A stretch of 64,000 nucleotides of DNA from Saprospiraceae bacterium (lineage in GTDB: Bacteria; Bacteroidota; Bacteroidia; Chitinophagales; Saprospiraceae): the NCBI GenBank assembly GCA_022841345.1, contig JALHRR010000001.1:186001-250000 (forward strand), read 5' to 3'. Below the pieces are notes generated by a model. The model saw nothing but the letters and a program-made list of their open reading frames with translations. It searched no databases and was not told the DNA's origin. This document shows, piece by piece, positions 33,722-44,466 of the stretch. The number at the start of each line of letters is the position of its first letter. The stretch's first letter is position 1. The position numbers and the translations under genes were made by a program.

Positions 33722-33828
33722 CTTCGCGCCCCAATTGTTAAAATTTTTAACACAATTCAATACTAGTAGCTTTTGTTCGTTTACGATGGGTTACGTTGAA
33801 ATGTAGAAATGCTGTTGTTAAGGTATTT

Positions 33829-36800
33829 ATGAAGAAGACCTTTTTACTTTTATTAATTGTTTCGTTGTCAGGTGTGGGAGTTACAGCGCTATCATGGATG
33901 GATGTGGAAACATACAATTCCCTGCAGCAAAGAGCGGTTCCATTATCTACTGCCATAGATACGATACCCAAAGACAGAACCGGTGATTTCATTACCGACC
34001 CGGGTCGTCGCAATCCATACGATCTCAAAGATCCTCAGATCATAGAAAAGGACGTTGAATACGATCCTGTTACCAACCAATATATCATCCGTGAAAGAAT
34101 AGGAAGCGATTTTTATCGTGCTCCTACTTATATGACTTTTGAAGAGTATATGGAGTGGAGAGCCGCTAAGCAGGAGAGAGAATATTTTGCAAGAATGGCG
34201 GGTATAGGCACAGGGTCAGCCGGCTTGAAGAGAGATCCCATCGGAAGAGTGGATGTCAACAGGAGTCTGGTAGACAGACTTTTTGGGGGTTCTACTGTAG
34301 ACATAAAACCTCAGGGTAATATTGATGTCATTTTGGGTGTCAATTATCAGAAAGTTGAGAACCCCATCCTTCTGCAACGTCAGCAACAAAATACGATCTT
34401 CAATTTTGACATGGCCATCAATATGAATGTGACCGGTAAGATTGGAGAAAAGCTGAAATTGAACGCAAACTACAATACACAGGCAACATTTGATTTTGAT
34501 AATCAAATGCGTTTGGAGTATGATTCTGAAGCATTCTCTGAGGACGAAATCATTAAGAAAATTGAAGCAGGTAACGTAAGCCTACCTCTTAAGAGTACAC
34601 TAATCCAGGGCGCTCAGGCACTATTTGGTATCAAAACTGAATTACAATTTGGTAAATTAAGAGTAACAGCCATTGCCTCACAACAGCGTTCTCAGGCGAA
34701 AAATATCGTGGTCCAGGGGGGTACACAACAACAATTCTTTGCAGTAAGAGCAGATGAATATGATGAAAACCGCCATTTCTTTTTATCTCATTTTAATAGA
34801 GAGACTTTTGAATATGCACTGGATAAGTTGCCGCAAATTCAGAGTGTTTTCAAGGTCAACAGGATAGATGTATATGTGACCAATGAAAGAAATATGCCTG
34901 AAGGCGTAAGAGATATTGTGGCTATTTCAGATTTGGGTGAATTGATCAGACTGTCAAACCCCGGTAATGTTCAGCCTGGCCCGGGAGCAGGTAATGTAGG
35001 TATCCCACAACCCGGAGTTCCACCTTTACCATTACCCGCGAATGATGTAAATACTATCTTTCAGGATCTTCTCAACAATCCTTCTTCGCGCTTTCTGAAT
35101 GAGGCAGTCAATGTGCTTCAGAGTCCTCCGTTCAACATGCAACAATCCAGAGATTTTGAGAAATTGCGTGCCAGAAAACTTACACCTTCTGAATTTACTG
35201 TCAATCAGGAATTGGGATTCATTTCATTGAATACTGCTCTTCGCCCTGATCAGGTCCTCGGAGTTGCATACGAATATGTATATAATGGTAAGACTTATCA
35301 GGTGGGTGAATTTGACAATGAAGTTCCGGGTGCTTTAAATGATACGCTGGGAGTGATATTTGTCAGAATGTTGAAATCTACAACTCCAAGGGTAGATATT
35401 CCAAACTGGCACCTGATGATGAAGAATTTCTACAACATCAATGCTTACCAGGTAAGTCCGGAAGATTTCAGGCTGGATATTTTTTATGAGGACCCGGGAG
35501 GAGGAGAAAAACGATTTTTACCTACCAGTAATATTGCCAGTGAACCGTTGATCCGTGTATTTAATATGGATAATCTCAATCCCAATGGGGATCCGGGTCC
35601 GGATGGAGTTTTTGACTTTGTACCGGGACTGACCATCAATCCCCGGAATGGCCGGATCATGTTTCCTGTTTTAGAGCCTTTTGGTTCTTCTCTTTCTACT
35701 CAAATCACAGAGGCAGTTCAGCGGGAGCGATATGTCTATCAAATGCTCTATGATTCCACCATTACGAGAGCAAGGGAATACCAGGAATTGAATCGTTTTG
35801 TGATCAGGGGTTCCTATAAATCCAGCATATCCTCCGAAATTTCTCTGGGAGCCTTTAATATACCGGAAGGATCTGTAAGAGTCACCGGTGGAGCCATTCC
35901 TTTAGTGGAAGGAGTGCATTATGAAATTGATTATGGTCTGGGCAGAGTGCGAATTTTGGACCCTGCATTATTAGAGCCCGGAAATAGGGTTAGTGTATCT
36001 TTTGAAGATAATGCGCTCTTTAGTTTTCAGCAAAAAACAATGCTGGGTTTAAGGGCTGAATATGAAGTCAGTAAAAATCTCAATATAGGTGGTACATACC
36101 TCCATTTATTTGAAAGGCCATTTACTCAAAAAGTAAACCTTGGGGATGATCCGATTAACAATAGGATTTTTGGTCTGGATGTAAACTATAGTGAAGAAGC
36201 ACCCTGGTTAACGAGACTGGTGGATAAGCTCCCTTTTTATTCTACAAAAGAAGCGTCTAAAATCACATTTGCGGCAGAAGGTGCATACCTTAAGCCCGGA
36301 CACTCCAGAGCCATCAATCAGGACGGAGCCGGTGCAATCTATCTGGATGACTTCGAAGGTGTGATTAGCAGGATTGACCTGAGAACTCCAGCAAATCAAT
36401 GGGTGTTGTCCTCTGTGCCTCAGAATGCTCAAAGAGATGGAGCGCCTGTTTATACCGAATCTGCCCTTATTGACAATAGACTGGGGGGTGTCAACAGAGC
36501 ATTGCTCAACTGGTATCGGATTGATAATGCCGTTAGAAATGATAATGACAATCTAAATCCATATACAAAGCCAATAGAACTGAAGGAAATCTTCAGAAAT
36601 GCTTCATTACAGCCTGGGCTGAACAATGTAGTTCAGGTTTTTGACCTGACTTATCACCCCAGAGACAGAGGTCCGTATAATTATGATATTCCTGGCGGCA
36701 CTCAGTATTCAGCAGGTTTGGATAGCGATGGTTCATTGCTGAATCCTTCTTCCAGATGGGCAGGAATTCAAAGACCATTAACGACGAATGACTTTGAAGC

Positions 36801-39800
36801 TGCTAATATTGAATACGTTGAGATGTGGGTTCTGAACCCATTTATGCAGAGAGGACCTGATGACAATTTACCCGTAACAGGGCCGGGAAGATTGGTTCTT
36901 AATATTGGTAACGTATCAGAGGATATCCTTCGCGACTCCAGATTGTTTTTTGAAAATGGTGTTCCTGTACCCACTCCTGACGGAATGGCAAGAGCCGATG
37001 TCACCAATTGGGGATTGATTCCCCGCTCAGCTCAGATAGTACCTGCATTTGACATTGATGAAACCAACAGGAGAATTCAGGATGTAGGTCTGGATGGAAT
37101 GGATGATAATGCTGAAAGAGAATTTTTGGTGGATTACTTGTCTAATATCAATGGATCGTCCTTGTTATCTCCTGATGCCAAAAATCGTATCTCAGCAGAC
37201 CCTGCCAATGACAATTTTGCCCACTTCAGAGATGAAATATATTCTGACCAGGATGGGATTGTAGTAAAGCATAAGAAATTCAACAATCCGGAAGGAAATT
37301 CACCATCATCTCAGGAATCGGGTGCTTCTCAATTCCCTTTGTCTTATACTAATATACCTGATAGTGAGGATATCAACAGAGACAATACGCTGAATGAGAC
37401 TGAAGCATATTACGAATATATTATTCCTTTTGAGAGAGATGTGAATGGAGGAGTTGTCATCAATGAGTTTATCACCGATACCGTTAACGCTCCGAATTCA
37501 GGAACCTGGTACCGTATTAAAGTGCCTATTTCTCAATTTAACCGAGCGGTTAATAATATTCAGGATTTCAGGTCCATGCGATTTATCAGACTGTATCTGG
37601 ATGGATTTGATGAAAGCGTTACGTTCCGTTTTGCCAGATTCGAATTGGTCAGAAATCAATGGAGAAGGTACCTTCGAGACCTGAAGGAGCCGGGAGTTGT
37701 ATTCCCGGGAGATCCTGATGATGATATTTATTTTGATTTAGCTGCAGTGAATTTTGATGAAAACAGCGGTAAACTTCCATTTAATTATATCATTCCTCCG
37801 GGCATCAATCGTGAGAGATCTATCGGCGCATTCCCGGACATTTTTCAGAATGAGCAATCCCTTGCTTACAATGTATGCGATCTTCCTGATGGCCGGGCGG
37901 TAGCTGCTTACAGGATTCTCAATTATGATATGCGTCTTTTCGAAAGAATCAAAATGTTTATTCATGCTTCTTATTCTGATTCATTGCCGCCGATTGCAGA
38001 TGGTAAGGTCAGCTTATTTATGCGTTTGGGTAGTGACTTTACCAGCAACTACTATGAGTATGAGATTCCGCTGAGTATGTCTGATCCTATGTTGGGGCTC
38101 AGAGATCCGGCTAATATATGGAAAGTGGAAAATAATATGGACTTCAGTCTGGAAGTCATGAAGCAGCTCAAGCTGGATCGTAACAATATAGGTTTTGCAC
38201 TGACGGAAGTATATGAGAATCAGGATCCGGAGAATCCAAATAATAAAATTAAAGTCATCGGTAATCCAAATTTTGGACTGGTAAAGGGGATCATGATTGG
38301 TGTTAAAAATATTGGAAATGATAATCAGGCCCGATGTTTTGAGGTCTGGGTCAATGAGCTGAGGGTCAATGGATTTGATGAGCGTGGCGGTTTGGCCGCT
38401 TTGGCCAGGCTGAATATGCAATTGGCCGATCTTGGGAATATTGGTGTTGCCGGAAATTATAGCACCATCGGATGGGGTGGTCTCGATCAGAGACTTGCAC
38501 AGCGAAGCAGGGAAGATGTCATTCAGTATGACATAACCGCCAATCTTGAACTGGGTAAGTTCTTTAATGAAAAAACGGGTATTCGTATTCCATTCTATGC
38601 GCAGTATTCCAATACTTACAGATTACCTCAATTCGATCCATATGATCTGGATATTGAGTTGAATGAAAAGATAAATAATACTCCGGATCAGAGTGACCGG
38701 GATTCCATCAGAAATCAGGCAATAGATTTTCTATCCATCAAGACATATTCCTTTACAAATGTCCGCAAGGAAAGAGTTCAGCAGACTACAAAAGCGCCAA
38801 TGCCCTGGAATATTGAGAATTTCAGTTTGACTTATTCATACGCTGAGACATTCAGAAGGGATCCGATTATTGAATTTGACAACCTGGAACAATACCGGTT
38901 TGGACTCGACTACAGCTTTGCACGGAAGGTGACTTATATTCAACCTTTCAAAAACCTTATCAAGAAAGATAAATATTTTAAGCTGATCACAGATTTTAAT
39001 TTCAATCCTTTACCCAATAGTTTTTCAGTCTCTAATGTCTTTGACAGGCAATATCAGCAGCGCCGGTTCAGGTTCTCAGACCCGCAATATGACCTTTGGG
39101 TGAATAAAAGATTTCTCTGGGACAGAAACTATAATCTTCAGTGGGATTTAACCAGATCATTAAAAATTAATTACAGCGCACTGGCCAATGCCATTATAGA
39201 TGAAATTCCTGAGATTGATGAAGATGGACAATATAATGAAGATTTCAACAGAGAAAGAAACAGGCAGGAAATATTAAAAAACATCAGAAACCTGGGACGT
39301 CTCAAGAATTTCTCACATAATATCAACGCAACTTATACTGTTCCTACCAAGAATATTCCTTTTCTGGATTTTGTGAATATCAGAGCTACTGTGACGGCTA
39401 CATATACATGGAACAGGGCCGCTCTTCAGCAAGAGTTTTTGGGAAATGTCATCCAGAATTCTCAGACCAGGAACCTCAGTGGTGACTTCAATTTTGACCG
39501 GCTATATCAAAAGTCAAAATACCTGACATCCATTGAAAAAGCAAAAGCGCCGGTACGGGGTGGTGCAGGAGCCAGAGGACAAGGCGGAGGAGCGGTAGAT
39601 CAAAAAGAGAAGGATACAAACCTTCCTAACAGGCCTGGTGGAAAGGAACCAACACCGGTTCCGGCTGAGGACGAAAAGAAGAAAAGAGAGGCTAAAACCG
39701 GACCGGGTGAATTTGAGAGAATATTAATTCGTCCATTATTGCTTATCCGGAAAGCCAGACTAAATTATACTCAGAACTTTGCATCCATCGTCCCGGGATT

Positions 39801-41151
39801 TACACCTACTCCATTCTTATTTGGATTAGCTGAAAATTGGACAGCACCGGGATGGCAGTATATTGCCGGCTTGCAGCCCACCAATGCCATGCTGGATGGA
39901 TATGCCCAGAATCGATGGATAACAGACGCTATTTTTCTCAATCAGCAGGTATACAGAAATACTACCGAGACTTTTGATGCAAGAGTCACACTGGAACCAT
40001 TCAATGGCTTCAAAATAGATCTGGACATCAACAAATCCAATACTTTCAACAACACACTCTTTCTAAAAGATACATTGGATGATGGAATGTACGATGTAAA
40101 AAGGCTCAATTCCAGGGATCTGGGTTCCTTTACGATTTCTTATCTGGCCATCAATACCCTGTTCAATAATGACGTGAATGGTATGTTCAGAAATTTTGAA
40201 AATACCAGACCGGGAATTTCTACAAGAGTTCGGAATGAAATGGGACTACCTCCGGGTGAGCATGCACTGGATGGATCTGATTATGAATTAGGTTTGGGAA
40301 GATTTCAAACAGATGTCCTTATTCCTTCATTCCTCGCTGCTTATACCAATACCCCTGTAGACAAGGTCCAACTGGATGTTTTCAAAACTGCTCCAAAACC
40401 CAACTGGACACTGAGCTACGATGGACTTACCAGGATTCCGGCGGTGAAAGAGATTTTCAGTAGTGTGAGAATTTCTCATGCCTACAAATCCACACTGACC
40501 ATTAATGCATTCAATTCCAGTGCAAAGTACACAGATCAGTTTGAAGTGATTAATGACATTACTGCAAATTATTACTCAAGATTTGAGATTCCGAATATTG
40601 TAATCAATGAGAGTATGTCACCATTGCTGGGAATCGATGTGAAGACCAACAACGACATAATAATCAAGGCAGATTTAAGAAAGAATCGCAACCTGGCAAT
40701 GAGCTTCATAGATTTCCAGTTATCTGAAACCCGCTCCAGTGAGTACATAGTTGGATTCGGATATGAAATCAAGAACTTCGTTATCAATTTTCTGAGTGGT
40801 AACAAAAATGTAAGGCAACGCCGAAACAGAGCTGATACCCCACCAGCGACGCCTCCGGCAGGAGGTTCAAGGGGCGGGCAGGCCAGAAGTGCTAATAATT
40901 TGCGGATCAACTGTGACTTTTCTATCAGAGATGATCTCACCGTCATTCACTTGCTTGATCAGGAACAGCCTCCGATTCCTACGAGAGGATTGAGAACCAC
41001 CAGATTTTCACCCAATGTGGAGTATGATGTGTCAAAGTCATTGACAGTGAGACTGTTTGTAGATTATTCAAGAACGGTACCGGCTACTACTCAGTCCTTC
41101 CCGATTACGAATATTAACACAGGTGTCAGGGTCAGATTTTCGCTTAATTGA
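33829..41151 (+). CDS. sprA: T9SS outer-membrane translocon SprA (Sov)
   Basis: Very large outer-membrane protein that forms the conducting pore of the type IX secretion system. It is 2440 residues from the ATG at 33829, which directly begins a signal peptide (MKKTFLLLLIVSL); an upstream TTG would add eleven residues with no sense. The protein is full of alternating aromatic strands, as expected for the 36-strand SprA barrel. The N-terminal part shows SprA-type motifs (YDPVTNQYIIRERIG, GNIDVILGVNYQKVENP, GKIGEKLKLNANYNTQ), and a similar second segment recurs later. A low-complexity, proline- and lysine-rich insert (residues about 1905-1960) is probably an exposed loop. The final strand ends VRVRFSLN. 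Position after ruvA and length close to F. johnsoniae SprA (about 2400 residues) support the call. It should export the three T9SS cargo proteins of this window. Confidence 0.96.
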   Translation: MKKTFLLLLIVSLSGVGVTALSWMDVETYNSLQQRAVPLSTAIDTIPKDRTGDFITDPGRRNPYDLKDPQIIEKDVEYDPVTNQYIIRERIGSDFYRAPTYMTFEEYMEWRAAKQEREYFARMAGIGTGSAGLKRDPIGRVDVNRSLVDRLFGGSTVDIKPQGNIDVILGVNYQKVENPILLQRQQQNTIFNFDMAINMNVTGKIGEKLKLNANYNTQATFDFDNQMRLEYDSEAFSEDEIIKKIEAGNVSLPLKSTLIQGAQALFGIKTELQFGKLRVTAIASQQRSQAKNIVVQGGTQQQFFAVRADEYDENRHFFLSHFNRETFEYALDKLPQIQSVFKVNRIDVYVTNERNMPEGVRDIVAISDLGELIRLSNPGNVQPGPGAGNVGIPQPGVPPLPLPANDVNTIFQDLLNNPSSRFLNEAVNVLQSPPFNMQQSRDFEKLRARKLTPSEFTVNQELGFISLNTALRPDQVLGVAYEYVYNGKTYQVGEFDNEVPGALNDTLGVIFVRMLKSTTPRVDIPNWHLMMKNFYNINAYQVSPEDFRLDIFYEDPGGGEKRFLPTSNIASEPLIRVFNMDNLNPNGDPGPDGVFDFVPGLTINPRNGRIMFPVLEPFGSSLSTQITEAVQRERYVYQMLYDSTITRAREYQELNRFVIRGSYKSSISSEISLGAFNIPEGSVRVTGGAIPLVEGVHYEIDYGLGRVRILDPALLEPGNRVSVSFEDNALFSFQQKTMLGLRAEYEVSKNLNIGGTYLHLFERPFTQKVNLGDDPINNRIFGLDVNYSEEAPWLTRLVDKLPFYSTKEASKITFAAEGAYLKPGHSRAINQDGAGAIYLDDFEGVISRIDLRTPANQWVLSSVPQNAQRDGAPVYTESALIDNRLGGVNRALLNWYRIDNAVRNDNDNLNPYTKPIELKEIFRNASLQPGLNNVVQVFDLTYHPRDRGPYNYDIPGGTQYSAGLDSDGSLLNPSSRWAGIQRPLTTNDFEAANIEYVEMWVLNPFMQRGPDDNLPVTGPGRLVLNIGNVSEDILRDSRLFFENGVPVPTPDGMARADVTNWGLIPRSAQIVPAFDIDETNRRIQDVGLDGMDDNAEREFLVDYLSNINGSSLLSPDAKNRISADPANDNFAHFRDEIYSDQDGIVVKHKKFNNPEGNSPSSQESGASQFPLSYTNIPDSEDINRDNTLNETEAYYEYIIPFERDVNGGVVINEFITDTVNAPNSGTWYRIKVPISQFNRAVNNIQDFRSMRFIRLYLDGFDESVTFRFARFELVRNQWRRYLRDLKEPGVVFPGDPDDDIYFDLAAVNFDENSGKLPFNYIIPPGINRERSIGAFPDIFQNEQSLAYNVCDLPDGRAVAAYRILNYDMRLFERIKMFIHASYSDSLPPIADGKVSLFMRLGSDFTSNYYEYEIPLSMSDPMLGLRDPANIWKVENNMDFSLEVMKQLKLDRNNIGFALTEVYENQDPENPNNKIKVIGNPNFGLVKGIMIGVKNIGNDNQARCFEVWVNELRVNGFDERGGLAALARLNMQLADLGNIGVAGNYSTIGWGGLDQRLAQRSREDVIQYDITANLELGKFFNEKTGIRIPFYAQYSNTYRLPQFDPYDLDIELNEKINNTPDQSDRDSIRNQAIDFLSIKTYSFTNVRKERVQQTTKAPMPWNIENFSLTYSYAETFRRDPIIEFDNLEQYRFGLDYSFARKVTYIQPFKNLIKKDKYFKLITDFNFNPLPNSFSVSNVFDRQYQQRRFRFSDPQYDLWVNKRFLWDRNYNLQWDLTRSLKINYSALANAIIDEIPEIDEDGQYNEDFNRERNRQEILKNIRNLGRLKNFSHNINATYTVPTKNIPFLDFVNIRATVTATYTWNRAALQQEFLGNVIQNSQTRNLSGDFNFDRLYQKSKYLTSIEKAKAPVRGGAGARGQGGGAVDQKEKDTNLPNRPGGKEPTPVPAEDEKKKREAKTGPGEFERILIRPLLLIRKARLNYTQNFASIVPGFTPTPFLFGLAENWTAPGWQYIAGLQPTNAMLDGYAQNRWITDAIFLNQQVYRNTTETFDARVTLEPFNGFKIDLDINKSNTFNNTLFLKDTLDDGMYDVKRLNSRDLGSFTISYLAINTLFNNDVNGMFRNFENTRPGISTRVRNEMGLPPGEHALDGSDYELGLGRFQTDVLIPSFLAAYTNTPVDKVQLDVFKTAPKPNWTLSYDGLTRIPAVKEIFSSVRISHAYKSTLTINAFNSSAKYTDQFEVINDITANYYSRFEIPNIVINESMSPLLGIDVKTNNDIIIKADLRKNRNLAMSFIDFQLSETRSSEYIVGFGYEIKNFVINFLSGNKNVRQRRNRADTPPATPPAGGSRGGQARSANNLRINCDFSIRDDLTVIHLLDQEQPPIPTRGLRTTRFSPNVEYDVSKSLTVRLFVDYSRTVPATTQSFPITNINTGVRVRFSLN

Positions 41152-41204
41152 TAAGATACAATCGATTTTTGCACTGAAACAAGTCTGCACTGTTTTCGAA
41201 TCTC

Positions 41205-41212
41205 TACTTTTG
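41205..41212 (+). promoter_or_regulatory. Candidate -7 element (TACTTTTG)
   Basis: Perfect TAnnTTTG only 13 nt before the GTG start at 41226. If used, the message would have just a few untranslated bases, that is an almost leaderless transcript. Confidence 0.4.
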
Positions 41213-41225
41213 CAAAAAATAAATT

Positions 41226-42131
41226 GTGGCCAGAGTACTGATTACAGGTGGATATGGATTTATAGGGTCCCATATAGTTGAAGCATTTGCCAATGCAGGC
41301 TGGGAGGTTTTGACGCTGGGTCTCAATCCCCAAAACGACATAGTTCATGATCTTTCGAAAGGAATTCCAAACCTTCCGGAGCTGCAGCTGGATGCAGTAG
41401 TGCATGCAGCAGGATTGGCCCATAAGATTCCTCCGGGTATGGATGGCATGCAATCCTTTATCAATGTTAATTATCATGGTACAGAGCATTTATTGCAGGC
41501 ATTGGAGCTTTATGAACAGGAGCATGTTCCGGTTATTTATTTAAGTTCAATCGCTGTCTATGGTCAGGTAGCCGGCAATTTTATTGGTGAAACACAGAAG
41601 ACTGATCCCAAAGGTGCATTCGCCCAAAGCAAAGCCGAAGCAGAAAATCTTTTGCTGAGATGGCAGGAACATAAAGGTGCAAACGTCCTGATTCTCAGAT
41701 TGCCTCCTGTTGCCGGACCTGATTCTAAAGGGGTACTGAGGGATATGCTCGATAAAATGAAGAAAGGTACTTTCCTCAGTATAGGGAATGATAATATCAG
41801 GAAAAGTTATGTCCTGGCCTCTGACATCGCAGCTCATCTCCCGCGATGGACTGCTCACAGCGGTATTTTCCATTTGACTGATGGAAAGCATCCAAGTTTT
41901 GGAGAAATAATTTCGGCTCTTAAATTCAGAGAAAAGCAGCTTCGTGTTCGGTCTATGCCTTATTGGCTGGCGCGAATTATTTCAGGTGCAGGGGATCTCA
42001 TTCCCGGATCACCACTCAATAGCATTAGTTTCTACAAGAATACTAATGACCTGACATTTGATGATCAAAAAGCAAGGAAATTATTGGGCTGGGAATCTAC
42101 TTCAGTGCTGGAGTTTTTAAAAGAAGCTTAG
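41226..42131 (+). CDS. NAD-dependent epimerase/dehydratase-like (extended SDR)
   Basis: 301 residues with an N-terminal Rossmann fold: VLITGGYGFIGSHIVEAF (glycine-rich loop at residues 8-14). The active-site serine region is recognisable (YLSSIAVYGQ), but where extended SDR enzymes have tyrosine in Y-x3-K, the sequence reads FAQSK, so phenylalanine 132 replaces the catalytic tyrosine while lysine 136 is retained. It may be a binding or regulatory protein or use another residue; activity should not be assumed. Substrate unknown; similar proteins act on nucleotide sugars. The start is GTG at 41226, immediately before the Rossmann strand. It follows sprA by 74 bp and ends 7 bp before a convergent gene. 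Confidence 0.82.
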   Translation: MARVLITGGYGFIGSHIVEAFANAGWEVLTLGLNPQNDIVHDLSKGIPNLPELQLDAVVHAAGLAHKIPPGMDGMQSFINVNYHGTEHLLQALELYEQEHVPVIYLSSIAVYGQVAGNFIGETQKTDPKGAFAQSKAEAENLLLRWQEHKGANVLILRLPPVAGPDSKGVLRDMLDKMKKGTFLSIGNDNIRKSYVLASDIAAHLPRWTAHSGIFHLTDGKHPSFGEIISALKFREKQLRVRSMPYWLARIISGAGDLIPGSPLNSISFYKNTNDLTFDDQKARKLLGWESTSVLEFLKEA

Positions 42132-42138
42132 AGACTTA

Positions 42139-42579
42139 TTATAATCCCGGCCATACATGCCATGGGATTCTGATCAATATCAGTATCAATGCTATTGTAA
42201 AATACAGCAAAATACTATTGTACGCCTTCTTGCCCGTTGCAGCTTTTTTAGCTTTAGAATTTCCAATGGTTATTGCTACAGCAGCCAGAATCATAGTCAA
42301 AACATGTTCGACTGCATAAAATCTGATGGCAGATTCACCCATAGCAGCACCAAAATCCTCCATAGCATTTTTTGTAATGGGACTTACAAAATATAGGACA
42401 ATTCCAAGCAGAATCTGAGTGTGCGTAAATATCAGAGTAAACAGAGAAAATCTTTTGGTAAGACTATCCAGTGGTCCTGAATTGTTTCTCTTCATCAGGG
42501 AAAGTATCAATGCGGCGGCCAGTGCGATAAAAATAAGATATGGCAGGAAAGTGTGTATATGTTTTAATCCCGTGTACAT
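42139..42579 (-). CDS. Small four-helix membrane protein, cytochrome b-like
   Basis: 146 residues with four predicted membrane helices (about 8-27, 44-66, 83-106 and 118-140). Histidines lie at the helix ends: HIH near residue 8, FTHTQ near 52 and VEH near 93. Similar proteins in Bacteroidota are often labelled cytochrome B family (from memory), and paired histidines could bind heme, but no clear bis-histidine pattern proves it. It ends 7 bp from the stop of the SDR-like gene on the opposite strand and lies 103 bp downstream of pgi on the same strand. Confidence 0.65.
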   Translation of the reverse strand: MYTGLKHIHTFLPYLIFIALAAALILSLMKRNNSGPLDSLTKRFSLFTLIFTHTQILLGIVLYFVSPITKNAMEDFGAAMGESAIRFYAVEHVLTMILAAVAITIGNSKAKKAATGKKAYNSILLYFTIALILILIRIPWHVWPGL

Positions 42580-42682
42580 TGGTTCAAGTTTTTGTTTCAG
42601 CTAATGTAAAGAAGTCTGACTTGCCAAATGCAATTTTGAAAGGATTAAATTTCCGAAATGGAGAAGTTCTTTGGGGATTGGA

Positions 42683-44332
42683 TCACTCCCGCCACTTTTT
42701 ATAAGTATTGATCAATCCATTGGTTGAGCTGTCATGAGCTTCAATTTTATCTGAGCCATTTAATTGGGGAAGAATTTTATTAGCCAGGACTTTTCCTAAT
42801 TCTACCCCAAACTGATCAAAAGAATAGATATTCCAAAGTACTCCCTGCACAAATATTTTATGCTCATACAGAGCAATGAGTCTTCCGAGGTTGTATGGTG
42901 TCAGATTATCCATTAATATGGAAGTAGTAGGTTTGTTTCCCTGAAATACTTTGAAAGGTGCAAGATCGTAAATCGCAGAGGTGTGAAGGCCCTGATTTTT
43001 AAATTCTTCAATCACTTCTTCTTCAGATTTTCCTGACATCAGGGCTTCTGTCTGGGCAAAAAAGTTAGAAAGTAGTTTTGGATGATGATCCGACAGCTGA
43101 TGATGACTATTGGCAAATGCAATGAAATCACAGGGAACTACTGTGCTGCTTTGGTGAATGAGTTGATAAAACGCATGCTGACCATTCGTTCCGGGTTCAC
43201 CCCACACAATGGGGCCGGTCTCATATGATATTTTGTCACTATTTCTGTCTGTGCTTTTACCATTACTTTCCATATCTGCCTGTTGCAAATAGGCTGGAAA
43301 ACGATGCAGATACTGGTCATATGGCAAAACAGCATAAGTTTCTGCTTTGAGAAAATTGCGATTCCAAATTCCGATCCAGGCCATTAATACAGGGATATTT
43401 TCCAGAAATGGCTTATTTCGAAAATGAATATCAGTCGCTTCTGCCCCTTTCAAAAGCTGCTCAAAATGCTCAAATCCCACTGTACACGCAACTGGTAAGC
43501 CTATAGCCCCCCATACTGAATAACGACCTCCCACCCAATCCCAAAATTCAAACATATTTTCTATGTCAATTCCAAAGGCTGCAACCTTATCGGCCTGAGT
43601 CGATACAGCAACAAAATGTCGGGCAATGTAAGCTTCATCTCCGGCTTGTGACAAAAACCAATCCCTTGCAGAATGCGCATTAGTCATGGTTTCTTGTGTT
43701 GTAAATGTTTTTGAGGCAATAATAAAGAGCGTTTTTGCCGGATCCAGGAGTTTCAGGGTTTCCGCCAGATCTGTTCCATCGACATTGGAAACAAAATGTG
43801 CAGTCAGATTTCTCTTACGATAAAATTTTAGAGCCTCGTAAACCATTTTGGGGCCCAAATCTGATCCACCTATTCCAATATTTACAATATGCTCAATAGC
43901 ATGCCCGGTGTATCCTTTCCAGCTGCCATCAATGATTTTTGCACTGAAATGTTTCATTTTTTGTAATACCCTGCGGATCTGCGGCATGACATCTTCTCCA
44001 TTTACAAAAACCGGATGTTCGGAAAAGTTTCTCAAAGCTGTGTGAAGAACTGCTCTGTTTTCAGTCCTGTTGATAGGGTCACCTTCGAAATAAGAATTTA
44101 TTGCTTCACGTAAATGGCATTCCATGGACAAATCATTGAAAAGTTCCAATGTTTCCAATTGGATAAACTGCTTTGAAAAGTCTGCTAATAAATGATCATC
44201 TTCTACGGATAAATTTGCAAAGCGATCCGGATCATCTGCAAACATTTCACCTATTTTTTTACCGGACATGGAATGGTGATGCTCTTTCAAAGCTTTCCAG
44301 CTCTGTGTATGGGTGGGGTTAATATTTCTCAT
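42683..44332 (-). CDS. pgi: Glucose-6-phosphate isomerase
   Basis: 549 residues, normal length for the long bacterial form. It interconverts glucose 6-phosphate and fructose 6-phosphate in glycolysis and gluconeogenesis. Diagnostic segments: [50 protein letters not shown] with the catalytic region, and [11 protein letters not shown] near the C-terminus. The ATG at 44332 gives the usual N-terminal helix. It stands alone on the minus strand, 135 bp from an unrelated secreted protein. Confidence 0.96.
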   Translation of the reverse strand: MRNINPTHTQSWKALKEHHHSMSGKKIGEMFADDPDRFANLSVEDDHLLADFSKQFIQLETLELFNDLSMECHLREAINSYFEGDPINRTENRAVLHTALRNFSEHPVFVNGEDVMPQIRRVLQKMKHFSAKIIDGSWKGYTGHAIEHIVNIGIGGSDLGPKMVYEALKFYRKRNLTAHFVSNVDGTDLAETLKLLDPAKTLFIIASKTFTTQETMTNAHSARDWFLSQAGDEAYIARHFVAVSTQADKVAAFGIDIENMFEFWDWVGGRYSVWGAIGLPVACTVGFEHFEQLLKGAEATDIHFRNKPFLENIPVLMAWIGIWNRNFLKAETYAVLPYDQYLHRFPAYLQQADMESNGKSTDRNSDKISYETGPIVWGEPGTNGQHAFYQLIHQSSTVVPCDFIAFANSHHQLSDHHPKLLSNFFAQTEALMSGKSEEEVIEEFKNQGLHTSAIYDLAPFKVFQGNKPTTSILMDNLTPYNLGRLIALYEHKIFVQGVLWNIYSFDQFGVELGKVLANKILPQLNGSDKIEAHDSSTNGLINTYKKWRE

Positions 44333-44466
44333 TTGGATTTTTACTTAAGCTGATACAAAACAATATGAAAGAAAACTTTCATTAAAAACTCAGGCTCTTA
44401 ATCAAGGCCCAAAGTAAGTAATTAGTTTTGATTTGGTAATTTCAGAACTGTAGAAAAATGCGATAG

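Noticed and set aside
33796-33828. TTG start upstream of sprA
   Set aside because: The ATG at 33829 begins exactly at the signal peptide. Similar upstream TTG starts were rejected for the genes starting at 7248, 17249, 17382, 26357 and 46097.
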